Shown: positions 43,161 to 56,336, counted from the stretch's first letter. The stretch is 64,000 nucleotides of DNA from Hydrangea macrophylla (GCA_033977485.1 CM066988.1:72283169-72347168), one strand, 5' to 3'. Numbers and translations: made by a program. Notes: generated from the sequence alone by a model not told the origin.

Positions 43161-43919
43161 ATGATTAGTGATGAAGACAGATTCTCCGAGGTCCACTCCA
43201 CAGTGGTCAATATTGTCTGCAAAATGAACTACTTCCCTGGAATGGGATTGGGCCGACATCAACAGGGGATCTGCGAGTTTCCTCATATCAAAGGACAAAA
43301 AGGCACATTCGAGTTGGGGTATCGATCCACTAAAGAGGACATCGAGCTAAAAAAGCCATGGAAGAAGAAAGTGAGGAGTCTCCCACCGTACCACAAGACC
43401 CTGAATGGGCAATTTATCAAGGAAGGGGACGATTTCCCCTATTTTGGGTTCCCTAAACCTTGGATCTATCAGACCACCAAAAAAAGGCACCCCGGGCTTG
43501 AGATCTTCATTGACTGTGAAAGGCCCCCTTATCAAGATCCGTTCTATCCCAAAGAAGTTGTAAAAACCCCAGAGGAGGACTGGTTGAAGTACCTAGACAC
43601 TAAATCCATCGAGAAAATGTGGGAAGAGTTCGCTGAAGAGAAGGAAGAAAAGAGGGTCAAGAGCCAAGATGATCAGATCAAGCCGACTGAGGAGGGTCTG
43701 AACAACCGCGCTGTAGAGTCATCTGTCTGTGTCTCCCTATCCCCTGTTCCCCCGGAGTCTGTACTTCCAATTATCGAGTCTGTACTAAAGTCGGCTGATG
43801 TGAGCCCACCAATGTCTAATGTAATCACTCCACCTATTATGAATGAAATGAAAGACGGTTCTGTCTACTCCTCTGTGTCTAATACTTGTGAATGCACAGA
43901 TCCCTCCGAGGATCTCTGA
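43161..43919 (+). CDS. G-patch-like domain segment of Tat polyprotein
   Basis: This is an open frame of about 250 residues beginning in the conserved STVVNIVCKMNYFPGMGLG segment and followed by RHQQGICEFPHIKGQKGTFE. YFPGMGLG-HQQGI is a G-patch-like block that sits between protease and RT in Tat/Ogre elements. The rest is a charged spacer (EEDWLKYLDTKSIEKMWEEF) with a weakly conserved C-terminus ending in CTDPSEDL. It is one of the longest intact frames of the element. The ATG at 43161 is internal to the polyprotein and not a natural start. Confidence 0.75.
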   Translation: MISDEDRFSEVHSTVVNIVCKMNYFPGMGLGRHQQGICEFPHIKGQKGTFELGYRSTKEDIELKKPWKKKVRSLPPYHKTLNGQFIKEGDDFPYFGFPKPWIYQTTKKRHPGLEIFIDCERPPYQDPFYPKEVVKTPEEDWLKYLDTKSIEKMWEEFAEEKEEKRVKSQDDQIKPTEEGLNNRAVESSVCVSLSPVPPESVLPIIESVLKSADVSPPMSNVITPPIMNEMKDGSVYSSVSNTCECTDPSEDL

Positions 43920-45380
43920 ATCGAACTTAAGCAACTAATTGAAAAACCACATGCTTATGAAATAATCAAAGACACTTTATTGATTAACCTAGGTGAAAGA
44001 GATAATCCACAAATTGTACAAATTGGCTCAACACTTAATAAAGAAGAAAAATAAAAATTGACTCTCTTGCTAAAAGAATTCAAAGATGTTTTTGCTTGGT
44101 CTTACAAGGATATGCCTGGGGTCGATCCCGACATTGTCCAACATCTTATTCCCCTCCTCCCCAATTCTAAACCTGTCAATCAGAAACTGAGGCACATGAG
44201 ACCGAAATGGGCACTGAAGGTCAAGGAAGAGGTAGAAAAATAGTTCAAGGCAGGGTTCATCATTATTACAGAGTATCTAGAATGGGTTGTAAACATCATG
44301 CCAGTCCCCAAGAAAGATAGAAAAGTTCGTGTATGCATCGACTTTCGTGATCTAAACAAAGCCAGTCCTAAGGATGACTTCCCGCTTTCCCACAATGATG
44401 TCATGGTAGATAGCACCGCAGGACATGAGCTACTGTTATTCATGGATGGCTTTTCGGGGTATAATCAAATTCTAATGGTACCAAAAGATCGGGAAAGACG
44501 ACATTTATAACACCTTGGGTGACCTACTGCTATAGGGTGATGCCTTTCGGACTCAAGAACGCTGGAGCAACCTACCAAAGAGCTTCAACTACTTTATTTC
44601 ATGACATGATTCACAAGGAAGTAGAAGTGTACGTAGATGATATGATCGTGAAATCCAAGGATATAGAAGGGCACTTGGTGGCACTGGAAAAGTTTTTCTA
44701 AAGATTACGCAAGTACAAGATGAGATTGAATCCAAAGAAGTGCACTTTCGGTGTGACCTCTGAAAAGCTCCTAGGTTTTCTTATTACACAAAGATCGATA
44801 GAGGTCGAACCCTCTAAAATTAAGGCAATTCTAGAAATGGCGCTGCCACAGAATGAGAAAGAAGTGAGAGGATTCCGGGGGAGGATCCAATTCATCAGCT
44901 GCTTTATCTCAAAGCTCACAACTACATGTGATCCCTTGTTCTGGATACTAAGGAAAGGAGAAAAGTTCCAATGGGATGACCAATTCCAAGCCGCATTCGA
45001 CAAAATAAAAGCCTACCTTCAAAATCCACCTGTCCTTTCACCACCCATTCCTCACAAACCCTTGTTTCTTTACTTATCCGTCATCGAAAATGCAATGGTT
45101 TGCATGGTAGCCCAGGAAGGAGAAGAAAATCACTCCAAAAAGGCCATATATTACCTTAGCAAGAGGATGACTGGGTATGAGATGAATTACTCTACCCTCG
45201 AAAAAACATGTTGGGCCTTAGTCTGGTGCACCCGCCGATTAAGGCCTTGTATGCTGGCCTTTCCAATTGTGCTCATATCCCACATGGATCCTCTAAAATA
45301 CCTCCTCAAAAAACCCGCCCTGAGAGTCATATATCCCATTGGCTACTCCTACTATCTGAATTCAATATCAAATATGTAAC
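43920..45380 (+). pseudogene. Tat RT and RNase H (broken)
   Basis: The start reads EFKDVFAWSYKDMPGVDPD and HLIPLLPNSKPVNQKLRHM. The RT palm has KVRVCIDFRDLNKASPKDDF, DGFSGYNQI, MPFGLKNAGATYQRA and the catalytic YVDD of EVYVDDMIVKS (about 44625). The thumb/connection has RLNPKKCTFGV and the first RNase H includes CMVAQEG and YYLSKRMTGYEMNYSTLEK. Stops at about 44053, 44242, 44508 and 44699 and at least one shift break it. The order is typical of Ty3/Gypsy, and RT motifs such as FAWSYKDMPG are typical of the Tat lineage. Confidence 0.9.
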
Positions 45381-45388
45381 GAGCAAAA

Positions 45389-45742
45389 TTGGTAAAAGTG
45401 AGAATTATAGCTGAGCATCTTGCGGAACATGCTGTTGATTCCGAAGAAAATGGAGATTTCCCGTTCCCGGATGAGAATACCATGGAAATCAAAGAAGAGC
45501 AGTGGAAGTTGTACTTTGATGGAGCAGCCAACATGAAAGGTTATCAAGTAGGTATGATTCTAGTATCGCCAAATGGGGACCATACCCCATTGGCAGTCAA
45601 GCTCAATTATAACTCCACCAATAATACCGCTGAATGTGAGGCATGCAGTTTGGGGATAGAAGCAGCCATAGAATTAAAAGTTCAGAAGTTGGATGTCTTC
45701 GGAGATTCAAATTTCATTGTGTCACAAGGCAGAGGAGAATAG
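45389..45742 (+). pseudogene. Second (archaeal-type) RNase H of Tat element
   Basis: KEEQWKLYFDGAANMKGYQVG, then MILVSPNGDH, NNTAECEACSLGIEAAIELK and VFGDSNFIVSQGRGE form a second RNase H with the D-E-D residues in place (YFDGA, AECEA, GDSN). A duplicated RNase H after the first one is a diagnostic trait of Tat/Ogre elements. The frame closes with a stop at 45740 just after the last conserved block. Confidence 0.88.
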
Positions 45743-47211
45743 AATGTGAAAGAAGAGAGGTTGAAACCCTACCATGACCATCTCGATGGACTTAAAACCA
45801 GTTCAAGAGCATAACATTCTTTTACCTACCCAGGGAAGAGAATCAGTTAGTAGATTCATTGGCTACCCTAGCCTCCATGCTCAAAATTCCTATGGGAGTC
45901 AAAATGATGCCTCTAGTAATTGAGTAGAGATACGAACCATTATTTAGCATAATTGCTGCAATCGAAGAAGAAGAGAATGAAACACCATGGTGTTAAGATG
46001 TCTGGAAATTTATAGAAAAGGGAACCTACGCCCAAGAGTCTACTAAGAAAGATAAAAGAGCAATTCGAAGGTTCGCAACATAGTTCATCATTTGTGTCGA
46101 AATATTTTGTTGAAGAAAGGGTACAATGGTCACAACCTGACTTGCTTGTTCGTGAAGAATGATGGAAGAAATACACGAAGGGGTATATGGTCCATACATG
46201 AATGGTCACATGCATGCTAAGAGGATTATAAGGTAAGGGTACTACTGGACGACATTGGAAAAAGATTGTTGCAAATACGTGAGAAGGTGCCATAAGTGCC
46301 AGATCCATGCAAACATGATGCATGTACCGCCATCTCTACTTCATAGTATGACCTCCCCAACTTGGAGAATTGATATCATTGGCGAAATTGTTCCAAAGGC
46401 CTCAAACGGGAACCAATACATTTTAGTAGCCATCGACTACTTCACAAAGCGGGTAGAAGCTGCGTCCTACACCAAGTTGGGGGACAAGGAAGTGCCCAAG
46501 TTCATCCAGAGGAAACTCATCTGCCGCTATGGGGTCTCGCATGAGATTATTTTAGACAATGGAAGCCATTTTAAAGCAGAGGTCAGGGATCTGTTTGAGG
46601 AATACAAAATCACTTACCATAAGTCGTCACCATACAGGCTGTAAACTAATGGGGCAGTCGAAGCTACAAACAAGAGTATCAAGGCCATACTGCAGAAGTC
46701 AGCCGATACTTACAAAGACTGGCACATGAAACTACCATTTTATGCTTTGGGATACAGAACATCGATAAGGACGTCTATAGGAACAACTCCTTATTCACTG
46801 GTATATAGCATGGAAGCAGTACTTCCAATCGAGATAAAACTACCGTACCTGCGTATGATGGCGGAATGTAAAATTTCGGAATCTGACTGGTTAAGGGAAA
46901 GGTACGACGAATTGGCTCTTATAGATGAAAAGCGCCTAGCGACATTCGATCACGTCCGAATCTATCAAAGGAGGATAGCCTGTGCTTTTAACAAGAAAGT
47001 TCATCCGAGGAAAATTGTCAAGGGTGACCTTGTCCTGAAGGAACTACGGGCTTTGATCTTTGACCCTCGTAGGAAGTTCAAACCTAAATAGTTTGTCGCT
47101 TACATCGTCAAAACTATCCTCTCCGGAGGAGCGGCCTATCTCATGGACCTTGACGGTGTTGAATTCAAAGAACCAATCAATATGGATCGCCTCAAAAAGT
47201 ATTATGCTTGA
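45743..47211 (+). pseudogene. Tat integrase (broken)
   Basis: After a poorly conserved stretch with many stops (45743-46250), the integrase zinc-binding region (RRCHKCQIHANMMH) and core follow: WRIDIIGEIVPKASNGNQY, DYFTKRVEAASY, IILDNGSHFKAEV and TNGAVEATNKSI, so the D-D-E residues are present. A stop (TAA, 46642-46644) lies between the second D and E. The C-terminal part reads TPYSLVYSMEAVLPIE and ARRKF-PK-like RRKFKPK, with a stop, ending in NMDRLKKYYA at 47211. This domain inserts the DNA copy into the genome. It is inactive here. Confidence 0.88.
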
Positions 47212-47235
47212 CCTTTTTACCAATTCCTTTTAAGC

Positions 47236-47590
47236 CTCACCCTGAACTACGCTCGACCTGATTGCCACTTAGGGGATATATAGGCAATGGCATCGGTTCC
47301 GTGGCTCTACCCATGAAAATAGCCCAATTCCTCTCAAACCTTGCCTGAACTATGCCTGACCTGATTCCTACTCGGGGATACATAGGCAACCGCATCGGTT
47401 CGATCGCTCCACCCACAAAAATAGCCCAATTCCTCTCTAGCCTTGCCTGAACTACGCTCGACCTGATTCCCACTTGGGGATACATAGGCAACCACTTTGG
47501 TTCGGTCGACACCAATATAAACCCACTTCTTTCTTACCTTAGCCCAAACTACGTTGGACCTGATCCCCACTCAGGGGTACGTAGGCAGAC
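47236..47590. repeat. About 105-bp tandem repeat downstream of Tat pol
   Basis: CCTGAACTACGCTCGACCTG starts units at 47241, 47344, 47456 and (as CCCAAACTACGTTGG) 47543. Each holds TGATTCCCACTTGGGGATAC and ATAGGCAACCGCATCGG. Spacing is 103, 112 and 87. A related single unit sits at 52540-52590 near the 3' end. Confidence 0.85.
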
Positions 47591-47739
47591 TTTTAGAAGA
47601 GAAAAGAAGGTTGACTCGCTAGGTCAAAAATCCGAAGGATGCCTAGGAAAAAATTAGAGTTAAATCCAAAGTGAGCAATAACAAAAGAGAGAAAAGAGCT
47701 CGCTATGTCACCTAACTGGTGCCTAGGCAAAAATTATAA

Positions 47740-48326
47740 GAGAAATAAAGTCGCGGTCCTTACCATAACCCATAAATCACCCTTCACACTAGGGGCGAAC
47801 TTCGGCCACCCACCTCGTTTGCTTGAATCTCTTCTAAATTAGAAGCAAACTTCGGTCACCTACCTCGTTTGCCTCACAAACACCCATATCCCAAACTAGG
47901 GGTAAACTTCGGCTACCCGCCTCGTTCGCCTCTAGTCACCGCAGCATGCCCAAGCAAGTACCAAAAGCAAACATCTGACCAAAATCATACTACAAATGTT
48001 TTCAGAATGTCAAATGCATCAAATAAGGTTCTCAAAAGTAACCACGGTTCACCAATAAACAAACTTTGAATATTACATAAGAAGGAATAAATGAAAACAG
48101 AAAAGTTCTTTCAGAAAGCAATCACAAATATCAAAGACACTTGGAGGAAGAAGCAGAATCAGTTGAGTCTAGTTGTATCTTGTGTCTTTTATTTCTTTAA
48201 AGGTCTTTAGCAATAGGCTTTTACTCGGTAGGCCCAGCCACTGATAAAAGCGGTAATAGTGACAGCCCTGACTCTAGAAGCAAAGGCCCTCTCAGTAAAT
48301 CCCTGGGGGACCTCCTGAACTCGTCT
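47740..48326. repeat. Short AACTTCGG / CTCGTTTGCC repeats and spacer
   Basis: Three units of the type ACTAGGGGYRAACTTCGGCYACCC then GCCTCGTTYGC lie between about 47785 and 47935. The rest up to 48326 has no recognisable coding sequence. Confidence 0.7.
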
Positions 48327-49204
48327 ATACTACCTGGCCAATCGACAAGGGTGATAAAAAGAAGTCTCTCTCAGACCCATCAACCACACTCTTGAGTGAT
48401 CTCCAAGGCTTGTGGTCATAGTGTGAAGGCCCCAACGCCCCATAATCCATCGAATGTCTGCCTCAGAAAGAGCGCCCATCAGGCTAACCCTATCGGCAAA
48501 AGTATAGTAGGGATGAAGCACGACCCTGTGGAAGTAAACTGGGGGCACAGTACCTATCCATAACTGAAGGCACTCATAGAGCCAAGCCTGTAACTCCAAA
48601 GGCGCCCCAGAAAGAAGAAGAGTTCCTTGATTGAAATCGTTACCCAAACCATTTAGGGTTTCAGCTAGAACCATGGCCATGGGATTCTTACTCAATTTTA
48701 GCCCAAGGCATATATGTGCCAAGTCACTAGAAGTACTCGAGAACAGGAAGTGCGAAGTCATGCACAATATCAAGGCGGCCCCACGGGTAGCATCATATAT
48801 GCTGGGATTCCTGAGACTAGCATACCGGGCAATGATGGAAGCAATGTCAAGAACCTTACCATAAATCAGTCGACGGAAGATAGCAGTGGAACAGTTCAGG
48901 TATTCAGCTAGGCCTCGCGTAGGACTAGGGGTATCAGCAAAGGAAGGATCAAGTCTGAATCCGGATCAAAACCAAGGATAGCACAGAACTCCTCAAACAG
49001 GGGGCATATCTCCAGGCTGTTAAAATTGAAGACATGATATATCGGGTCCCAATGGGCAATGGCACCACACATGAACTCAGCGTTCAAAGCCATCTGGCAA
49101 AGAAAGAACAGCTCGGTCAAGCTGTAGCTAAAAAGGTTGATCTATTCCACGTCATTTGTGATGCTCATCCAAGCTGTAAGCTGAGCACGATCATATAATG
49201 CCAT
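48327..49204 (-). pseudogene. Tat antisense additional ORF 2 (plant mobile domain)
   Basis: The minus-strand ORF starts at ATG 49204 (reading ALYDRAQLTAW), has an early stop, and continues with AIAHWDPIYHVFNFNSLEIC, FEEFCAILGFDPDSD and, from 48773, ILCMTSHFLFSS, GNDFNQGTLLLSGAPLELQAW and SEADIRWIMGRWGLH. It is antisense to the element's pol, between integrase and 3' LTR. Tat elements such as Grande are known to carry extra ORFs there. The plant mobile domain resembles the MAIN-type nuclear proteins of plants. The last 440 bp are uninterrupted. It is probably no longer expressed as full-length protein. Confidence 0.8.
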
Positions 49205-49525
49205 TTTTCTATCACGGTTTTAGCAAAAATTTAAAATTTTGACAGTACCTCCCCGTTTCACGGACTATACCACCTGTAAGGCTAACACCCTCACTATCAC
49301 ACTAGCATCAACAATCACAGAATCATAGTGCACATATATCGTCACACGACCACCAACCAAAATAAGCACACAACGGCTCCTTCAAACCAAAAACTATCCG
49401 GCTCAAAAGGCAAAACATCACAATACTCTGTCAAAGGTGACACATCATCCTACACACTATCCATTATTCACTAGTACAAGCCAATTGAAAACATAAAATG
49501 GAGACAAAACAAAAGTCTCCACTTA

Positions 49526-50961
49526 GGAGGCCTCAGTCCTCATCTTCTTCATCCTCTGTCGGACAACCCGGAGTGTACGTCGGCGATGGCCTCTTCCCGC
49601 CACCTTTGCACCTTGGCCTGGTTCTCGACGAGCTAGCACCACCTCCTCGACACTACACACATAGAATAAAAACAATCAGTTAAGAGGCCTCACCGCCTGT
49701 ATCTCCTCTGGAGCAGCATAGGAAACATGCTCCCAAGGTGTCCAATCAACGCTAGCAACCGTTAGATCGGATAATAAATTTCTCAGAAGGACGATATGGT
49801 GGTCCCCGCTCTTAAGGCTAGTAACATCCCTTTTCCATCTCAAGCCCCGAGGGAATTGAGGCACAAGAGCCATGCCATCCTCATCTTCACCCGATTCATC
49901 GGCGGGGGTAGGAGTCAACATTTTCAGGTACTCGAAGCTCCAGAGCTGCACAGAAAGGTGAAAGTCAGAAAGTAGAAACAAGAAAGGACCAAAAGGAAAA
50001 GAAAAAGTCATAGAACATACCTCCCAAGCCCGCCAGAACCCTCCAATGGATTTAATGCTGCCACGAGAAACCTCACCCATGTGCTTATAAAGATGGGCCA
50101 GGGCAGCACCGCCCCAATCGTAAGAAGGAATCTTGTCAATGGTTGCCAAGCAAGAAAGGAGCCACAAGCTCACCCGGTCATTCCGTGATCTTAAAAATTG
50201 AACAGCCAAGAACATACAGGAGAAAGACCCGTAGCAGCTGCTGGTCAGTCAGAGTATGTCCCCCCTGCCATAAGCCTAATAAAGCCTGCCGCAAGGGAAC
50301 CGAGGCCCCTCTAGACTTGGAGGAACAACCCTAATTAGCATCTCAATGGATTCAAGATCAATCTCATAAAAATAATCTAGGATCAAGTGCTTCCCGCCAA
50401 CTCTCAAGCCAGTGATCATGGAAAAGTCAAAGGATGTCATCGTCATTTTGCCAAACGACAGATGAAAAGTATTCTTCTTATCCCACCATCTCTCTACAAG
50501 AGCATAGAAGTGGGTTAGGTCATTAGTACTCTTTGAATCTAGGCGGACAAAGCCGCCAAACCCGGCATCGTCTACCATTTTCTTGACGGTAAGCGAAAGT
50601 TGGGTGTACAAAAAAAAAAGCGTGGGTAAGACTACCGTGGCCCTTCAAGACCACATCCGGCACCTACACACATCAAAAACAACAAAAAAAGCACAAAATC
50701 ACTATTAACGACCTGAAGTCTGACTTTACAAAATCGACAAAATGAGCACTAAAGGGACTTCCCAATGACCTCTAAGCGCACACTACAGTCCACTAAACTA
50801 GCACAATGCACATAACTATCAAAAGTTTCACATACCTGACTCGCTAGAGCCGCAGTCGAAAGATGACGTTGAGGGTCACGTAAAATCAACTCTGGGGGTT
50901 GACTTTTAGCTCTCACCCGTTCCTTGGCCTTCTTGGAGAGCCTCCTTGAGATTGAAGCCAT
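49526..50961 (-). pseudogene. Tat antisense additional ORF 1 (plant mobile domain)
   Basis: The minus strand starts at ATG 50961 with a basic N-terminus (MASISRRLSKKAKERVRAKS), then a donor CAG|GTATGT near 50835 and an acceptor before VPDVVLKGHGSLTHA. Next come DDAGFGGFVRLDSKSTNDLT, MTMTSFDFSMITGLRVGG, PPSLEGPRFPCGRLY, PSYDWGGAALAHLYKHMGEV and FWRAWE|GTATGT. A further exon has YLKMLTPTPADESGEDEDG and WTPWEHVSYAAPEEIQAV. Compared with the plus-strand copy at 34164-35848 about 700 bp of the middle part is missing. The strongly basic start looks like a nuclear signal. It is a broken but well preserved copy. Confidence 0.8.
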
Positions 50962-52728
50962 GGATCTACAAAGAAAATCGAAGTGAAAACCAACTTTTTT
51001 CTTGAAAATTAGAGGAAACTAAAACACCAATCAAAATTCCAATCGTGGAGAAAGATCACTTACCTGAGCGTGCACAATCTGCGTTTTGACAAATTTCGGC
51101 TCCAAAAATACCCCAAAATGGCCAAAAATGAGCATTAGGAGCTCAAAAACTCAAGATATACAAACATGGAGTCCGTCCACCCAGTGCCACCGCGGCACTG
51201 CTCCTTGTAGACCCTACTTTGCCCCACTTTGCTTCGTTTTGCTCCGTTTCAGCCCGTTTTGGCCTTTTTTAGCCCATTTTTGGCCCCAATTAGCCCTAGT
51301 GGCCCATTTTAGTCAATATTTTCTAGGTTTTATCCCCAGTAGATCCAACTTATCCGCAGAGGACACTTATATAGAAAAACTGACTCCCGAATTCCCAAAC
51401 AGGCTTTTTCAGAATAACCGCCGTAAAAGTTGATCAACCATGAGAGATTCAGATCTGAGTCCTGGTTCTTGATCGACAATCAAGAAATACTATCAGAAAA
51501 GTCCCCCGTTATCCCCAGAAGACAATTATAGAAAGAAATCAGCTCCCAAAAGCTGTAACTGGCTCTTTTGAATTGAGCCCTCGAAGGTTTGATCAACCGT
51601 AAAAGATTTAGAGATGGGTCTTGGTTCCTGGTCGAGAAGCAGTCAAAGAGAGATTCTTATGGAATTAAACACTATCCCCCAGAAATAAAATAAAAAAGAT
51701 ATCAGCTCTCGGAGGCTTTGACCAATTTTCTTGGATTGAGCGCTGCCATATTTGATCAACCGTGAGAGATTCAGAGATGGGTCCTAGTTCTGGGTCAGAA
51801 GTTAAGAATCCCCTACCATCCCCAGTAGAAGTCCAAACCAAAACTTTGGATCAGTCATCATAAGAACCAGCTAACGTCTGAAAATACCACCCGCAGTCTA
51901 GTGATCCTGGCTCCCAAGGTGAGCACCGCCTAGTCACAAGACTCTGTGACTATCGGTTACCATCTTTGCCTGTCATTTGTTGTGAATTTTGCTCATCTAT
52001 CTGTCGCTGTGAGCGTGCTCACCTATCAGCTACCATGAGCTTCCTCACTTATCATGAGCTCCTTCACTCTGGTTATCTCACTTGTCAGTTATTGTGAGCT
52101 TTCTCACTTATCATTGAGCTTTTTCACCTGTCGGTCATCGTGAGTTTCCTCATTTATTGTAAGCCTTCTCACTTGGATTATCATAGATTTTCCCAAACTA
52201 TTGGTTATCGTGAGCTCCTTCACCTATTGGCTATCTTAAGTTATCATCCTTAAAGACCCCACATCCGATCCTATTCGCTTGTGAAGCACACTTCCCGTAA
52301 TTCAAGAAGTTTACCCTCGAGACCCAGAGTCTTCAACACCTTGGTATCCTTGTCAACCAATGCATTAGAGCAAACACTAGCATAACACAAGCCCACTCGG
52401 AGTTACACCAGCTCATCATATGATCAAAACACTAGACGTGATAGGACTCAATACACAGTTCATGTCACATCCATGCATTGCATCCTCATAGCATAGCATC
52501 CGCCTGTCTTGTTATGATTTATTCTTTTGTGCCCCGAACTACGTTTGAATCTGATTCCCCTTGGGATACGTAGGCATCTCACGTAGAGCGTGACTAGCAC
52601 TAGCCTTAAAATCATCATTGCATCCTTTGCAATGCTTTTTTATTCTAAATCTATGGCCTCCAAAAAAGATCTATCTCTTCAAAGCATTGACACTCGCTTG
52701 CGACATGCGTTGCCTCACAAGTTCATGC
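50962..52728. repeat. Tat 3' region with several repeat families
   Basis: No coding sequence is supported. Three units of a roughly 165-bp repeat contain GATCAACCRTGAGAGATTCAGA (about 51433, 51593, 51758). 51960-52240 has short GTGAGC...CTCAC units able to fold. 52540-52590 repeats the AACTACGTTTGAATCTGATT / GGGATACGTAGGCA block of 47236-47590. Confidence 0.75.
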
Positions 52729-52743
52729 CAAAGAGGGGAAAAC
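52729..52743 (+). other. Polypurine tract of Tat element
   Basis: CAAAGAGGGGAAAAC stands directly before the 3' LTR start TATAGACACCCC. The composition and position fit the plus-strand primer. Confidence 0.85.
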
Positions 52744-55700
52744 TATAGACACCCCATTTTCTGGCCATCAGATTTAGGAGACCCATAGCTTGGTACTTCA
52801 CAATGATTGAAAAGACTTAAAAGGACTCCTGGGAGTTAGTCCTGTCTCTCAAAATCCTCAGGAAATGGTACAAATGACAAAAATGCCCCTAAAAGCGCAA
52901 ACACTCTTAGATTTGGACCAAAAGTTCTTAAAATATGTTGTGTTGTAAGGAAAGTCATAAAATGGTTTTTAAGCAAAATCAGATGAAATCGTCAGCTCCC
53001 AAAGACCCCAAGAAGTCCCGGAAGTTCTCGAAAAGTTCCCTTTGACTAGTTTTGACTAAGGTTTGACCAGGTTTGACCAAAGTTTGATTGAAGTCATCTA
53101 AAATACTAAAACGAGTTTTAAAAGAAAATTGGACAAAAACATCAGCTCCCGGGAGCTCCCAGAGGTTCCCAGATCTTCCTGGAGGTCCCTAGTTTGACCA
53201 GTTTAACAAAAAGTTGACTTTAAAATTGAAGCACCGTATTATTTTTCAAACATTTTTTATGGATACTAGAGGTCAATAGCTTTCCAAAGGTATGTTGCAC
53301 ATAATTTCTGGATTTAAAACGAATGTATTATGAATTTTTGAAGGTGAAAAAGGCAATCAAATCGACTTTTAACACGAATACAACATAACTTTTCAAAGTG
53401 ACCCATCTCCAAACTTTTTTTTTTTTTTATATAAAGTAGGCTCCATTATCTTTCCAACAATATATCACAACCTCAGTTTGGAGTTCATACGTATTTTTTG
53501 TGAATTTCGGACAAAATAAGGCCTTTCCGCAAATACCGGAACATCAGAGGAGCAGTCCCGCCACGGAACTGGCCCACTGCAGTCACGGCACAGGGCCCAG
53601 TGCCGCCATGGCACTCTCTTCCAGAAAAATCCATTTTTGCAATTTCTTTTGGGGACTCATATTGATTAATTAGAAACCAAAACGACATAGTTCTATGTTA
53701 ACAGATGTTTAGGACCAATGGGAGCACTTTTAAAATCCCAAACTCCCCCCAAATTAGCCTATTTAAACCCCCCTTGACTTCTCATTTAGGGGGTGCAAAA
53801 CACAAGCTTAGAGAAGTTGTGGAGAGAAAGTTGTAGAGATAAGGTTAGAATTGAAAAAAAAGAAGTTTCTTCCTTTGATTTCAACTTGAAAGTGAGTTCT
53901 AAACTTTTCTTTCAACTTCATTAGTCCCATTTACTTCACATTCAATACATTCAACTACCATTTTAGTGAGCATTTATGAGAGATGAAGCTACTTCCATGT
54001 CCAATGTCACTACATATGAGTGAAACACCAAGCTACAAGTCCAATGCATCATTGATCATCAACTATTGATTGTTATTATGTGCTTGTTTATACAATGTTC
54101 ATCTCCTCTTACCTCATTTCTTTTTATTTTCTTTGTTTTACTTATAGTTCATCATCATCTAAGTGATGATTAAAATATATTTGATAGATGATGATTAAAA
54201 CCCCAATAGTTCAAAAGTATTCTTGGGGTTATGCTCAAATGAAAACATGCTCTCCAACAATCTTGGAGGTTCTTGATATGAGTTCAATGATGATATTTCA
54301 AGTATTCATAATCTCCAATTAAGTGGTGAAAATACACTTTCAAAACCTCTATGTCAAAATCCCTCTTAAACCCCTCGTTTTGATTTCAAAGAATAAAACC
54401 CTAGTTCTTCCCAAAATCTTCAAAACAGTGAACAATCTGAGTTCAAAGATTTCTCTAGGATTCAATACTCAAATTATTAACATGAAACACTTAGAAAGCC
54501 TTCTTAACTCATTAGAGAACACCATGATTTTTGGTTTGACTTGAAAACACTTGGAAGGGGTCCATTTAGACCCAAATATTCCTTCCAGACATTCTATTTT
54601 TGCTATCACAGCAGCATAGTTGAATTTCAACTTGTTTTACAGAAGACTTTTCCAACAAGAGTGGTCCCAACTCATTTTTCCCTTGAACTTCAGTGTCTTA
54701 GGGAACTTTCTATATAATATGGGCCTCTAGATGTTTTGTTTTTATTTTATAAGACTTTTTGACATTTATGTCGATAGTACGGACTCTGTTTCTAAGTAAC
54801 CTCTATTGTTATACGATTTTCTCAATCTGTAATAGTTATTGAGATTAGATTTTTTGTATGTGTTCTAGAGGCAATAAGGATGATATCCATAAAAAATCAT
54901 GCATTGAAAATATTTCTTACCCTACTTTTCAATTTCCATAAGATCAAGTCACTATTTTATTCACTATTCACAGCAAGTATACTTTTACTTCCATCCTTTG
55001 ATTTGATGCTTATATGTACTTCAAATTAGTTCATATCCTAGGAAGTGGTCCATACCATATTTGTACATATCCCATGATGATTTCCCCTATGCATTCATTC
55101 ATCTTCTAGACTTCTAAGTCACTTTAGAAAACTCATGTACACAAACACACTACAACCTTGGCACATTCTAATGCCATGCATTGCATCCATGCAAGATTTG
55201 GGGTGTGACTCCTAATCTAAGAAGATTGTAAGGAATGAATTCGATCGCACGTTCATGCTTCCCTCGATCTAATCTTTCTTTCTCATCCGTCCCGTGGATT
55301 GAGAGGTCTTCTTTCCTCAAAGATTAACATGCATCATTCTAGCTTGCTAAGCATATTTTTGATCTCTTTGTTTATTTGTTTCAAGAACAATTTATTTCCC
55401 CTTTAAATTAGGAAAACTTGATTACTTGATACATGATTAGACGATTTTGTTTAGGTTTGTTTGTGTGATTTTTTACCTTTGCATTGTATGATATTTGGCT
55501 TAGAACTTATGAATGATATCTTATCTTTTGATCTTCCATTTTAAGATTCTTATGTGATGTAATATACTATCATAGTATTATTTGTCAAACCATACATAGT
55601 ATAAGATGATTATTTGGATGCTAATTGAGGCTCATTGAAAGACGGTGTTAGTAGAGGGTGTTTTAGTAGTGACAAAGGCTGACACGAGAAAAATCTTGTG

Positions 55701-56336
55701 CACTCTTGTGCAATACCCAAGTGTAGGTAGACGTGCAAGTAATATCTGGTAAGACCAGGTCGATCCCACAGGGAAGGTGTTGACCTATTGAATTAGACTA
55801 ACCTCTAAAGAAAATAAAATGAAATGAATAAGATTGAACGATGGTGCGGAACACAAAGTTCCACAAACTAGGATTACTACTGAAGATAATTAAAATTAAC
55901 TGAACAATCTAACTAGCTAATTAAAACAGTACTCTAAATTGAGAAGTTTAACTTTAAAAGAAAGTGTTGGGATTACACGAATCCGCAGTAACCTAGCCAT
56001 CTACCATGCATTTACCTTGAAGCACAAAGGAGTATATTACCCACAGTTTTCCGTATTCCTCTAAAGATGGAGAATCCATGGCCCTTTCATGACCGGGACC
56101 ATATCATCACAGTTAAATTCAAATACTTGAAAGCGGTTTAATTCAATAGTTGAGACTCGCATCCTCAATGGTGTTAGCATTAAAGATGGTTTGCAAAATG
56201 TATTGAAAGAAAATGCCTTAGGGCCTTAGTTTTAAAACTGTTTTGACAAACTGAGCATTTATTTGGGACAGAATGATAACAAATCCTAAAACAAAAAGTC
56301 CTGGAATACTGTAGGGAACATCCTCAAGAATCCGAG

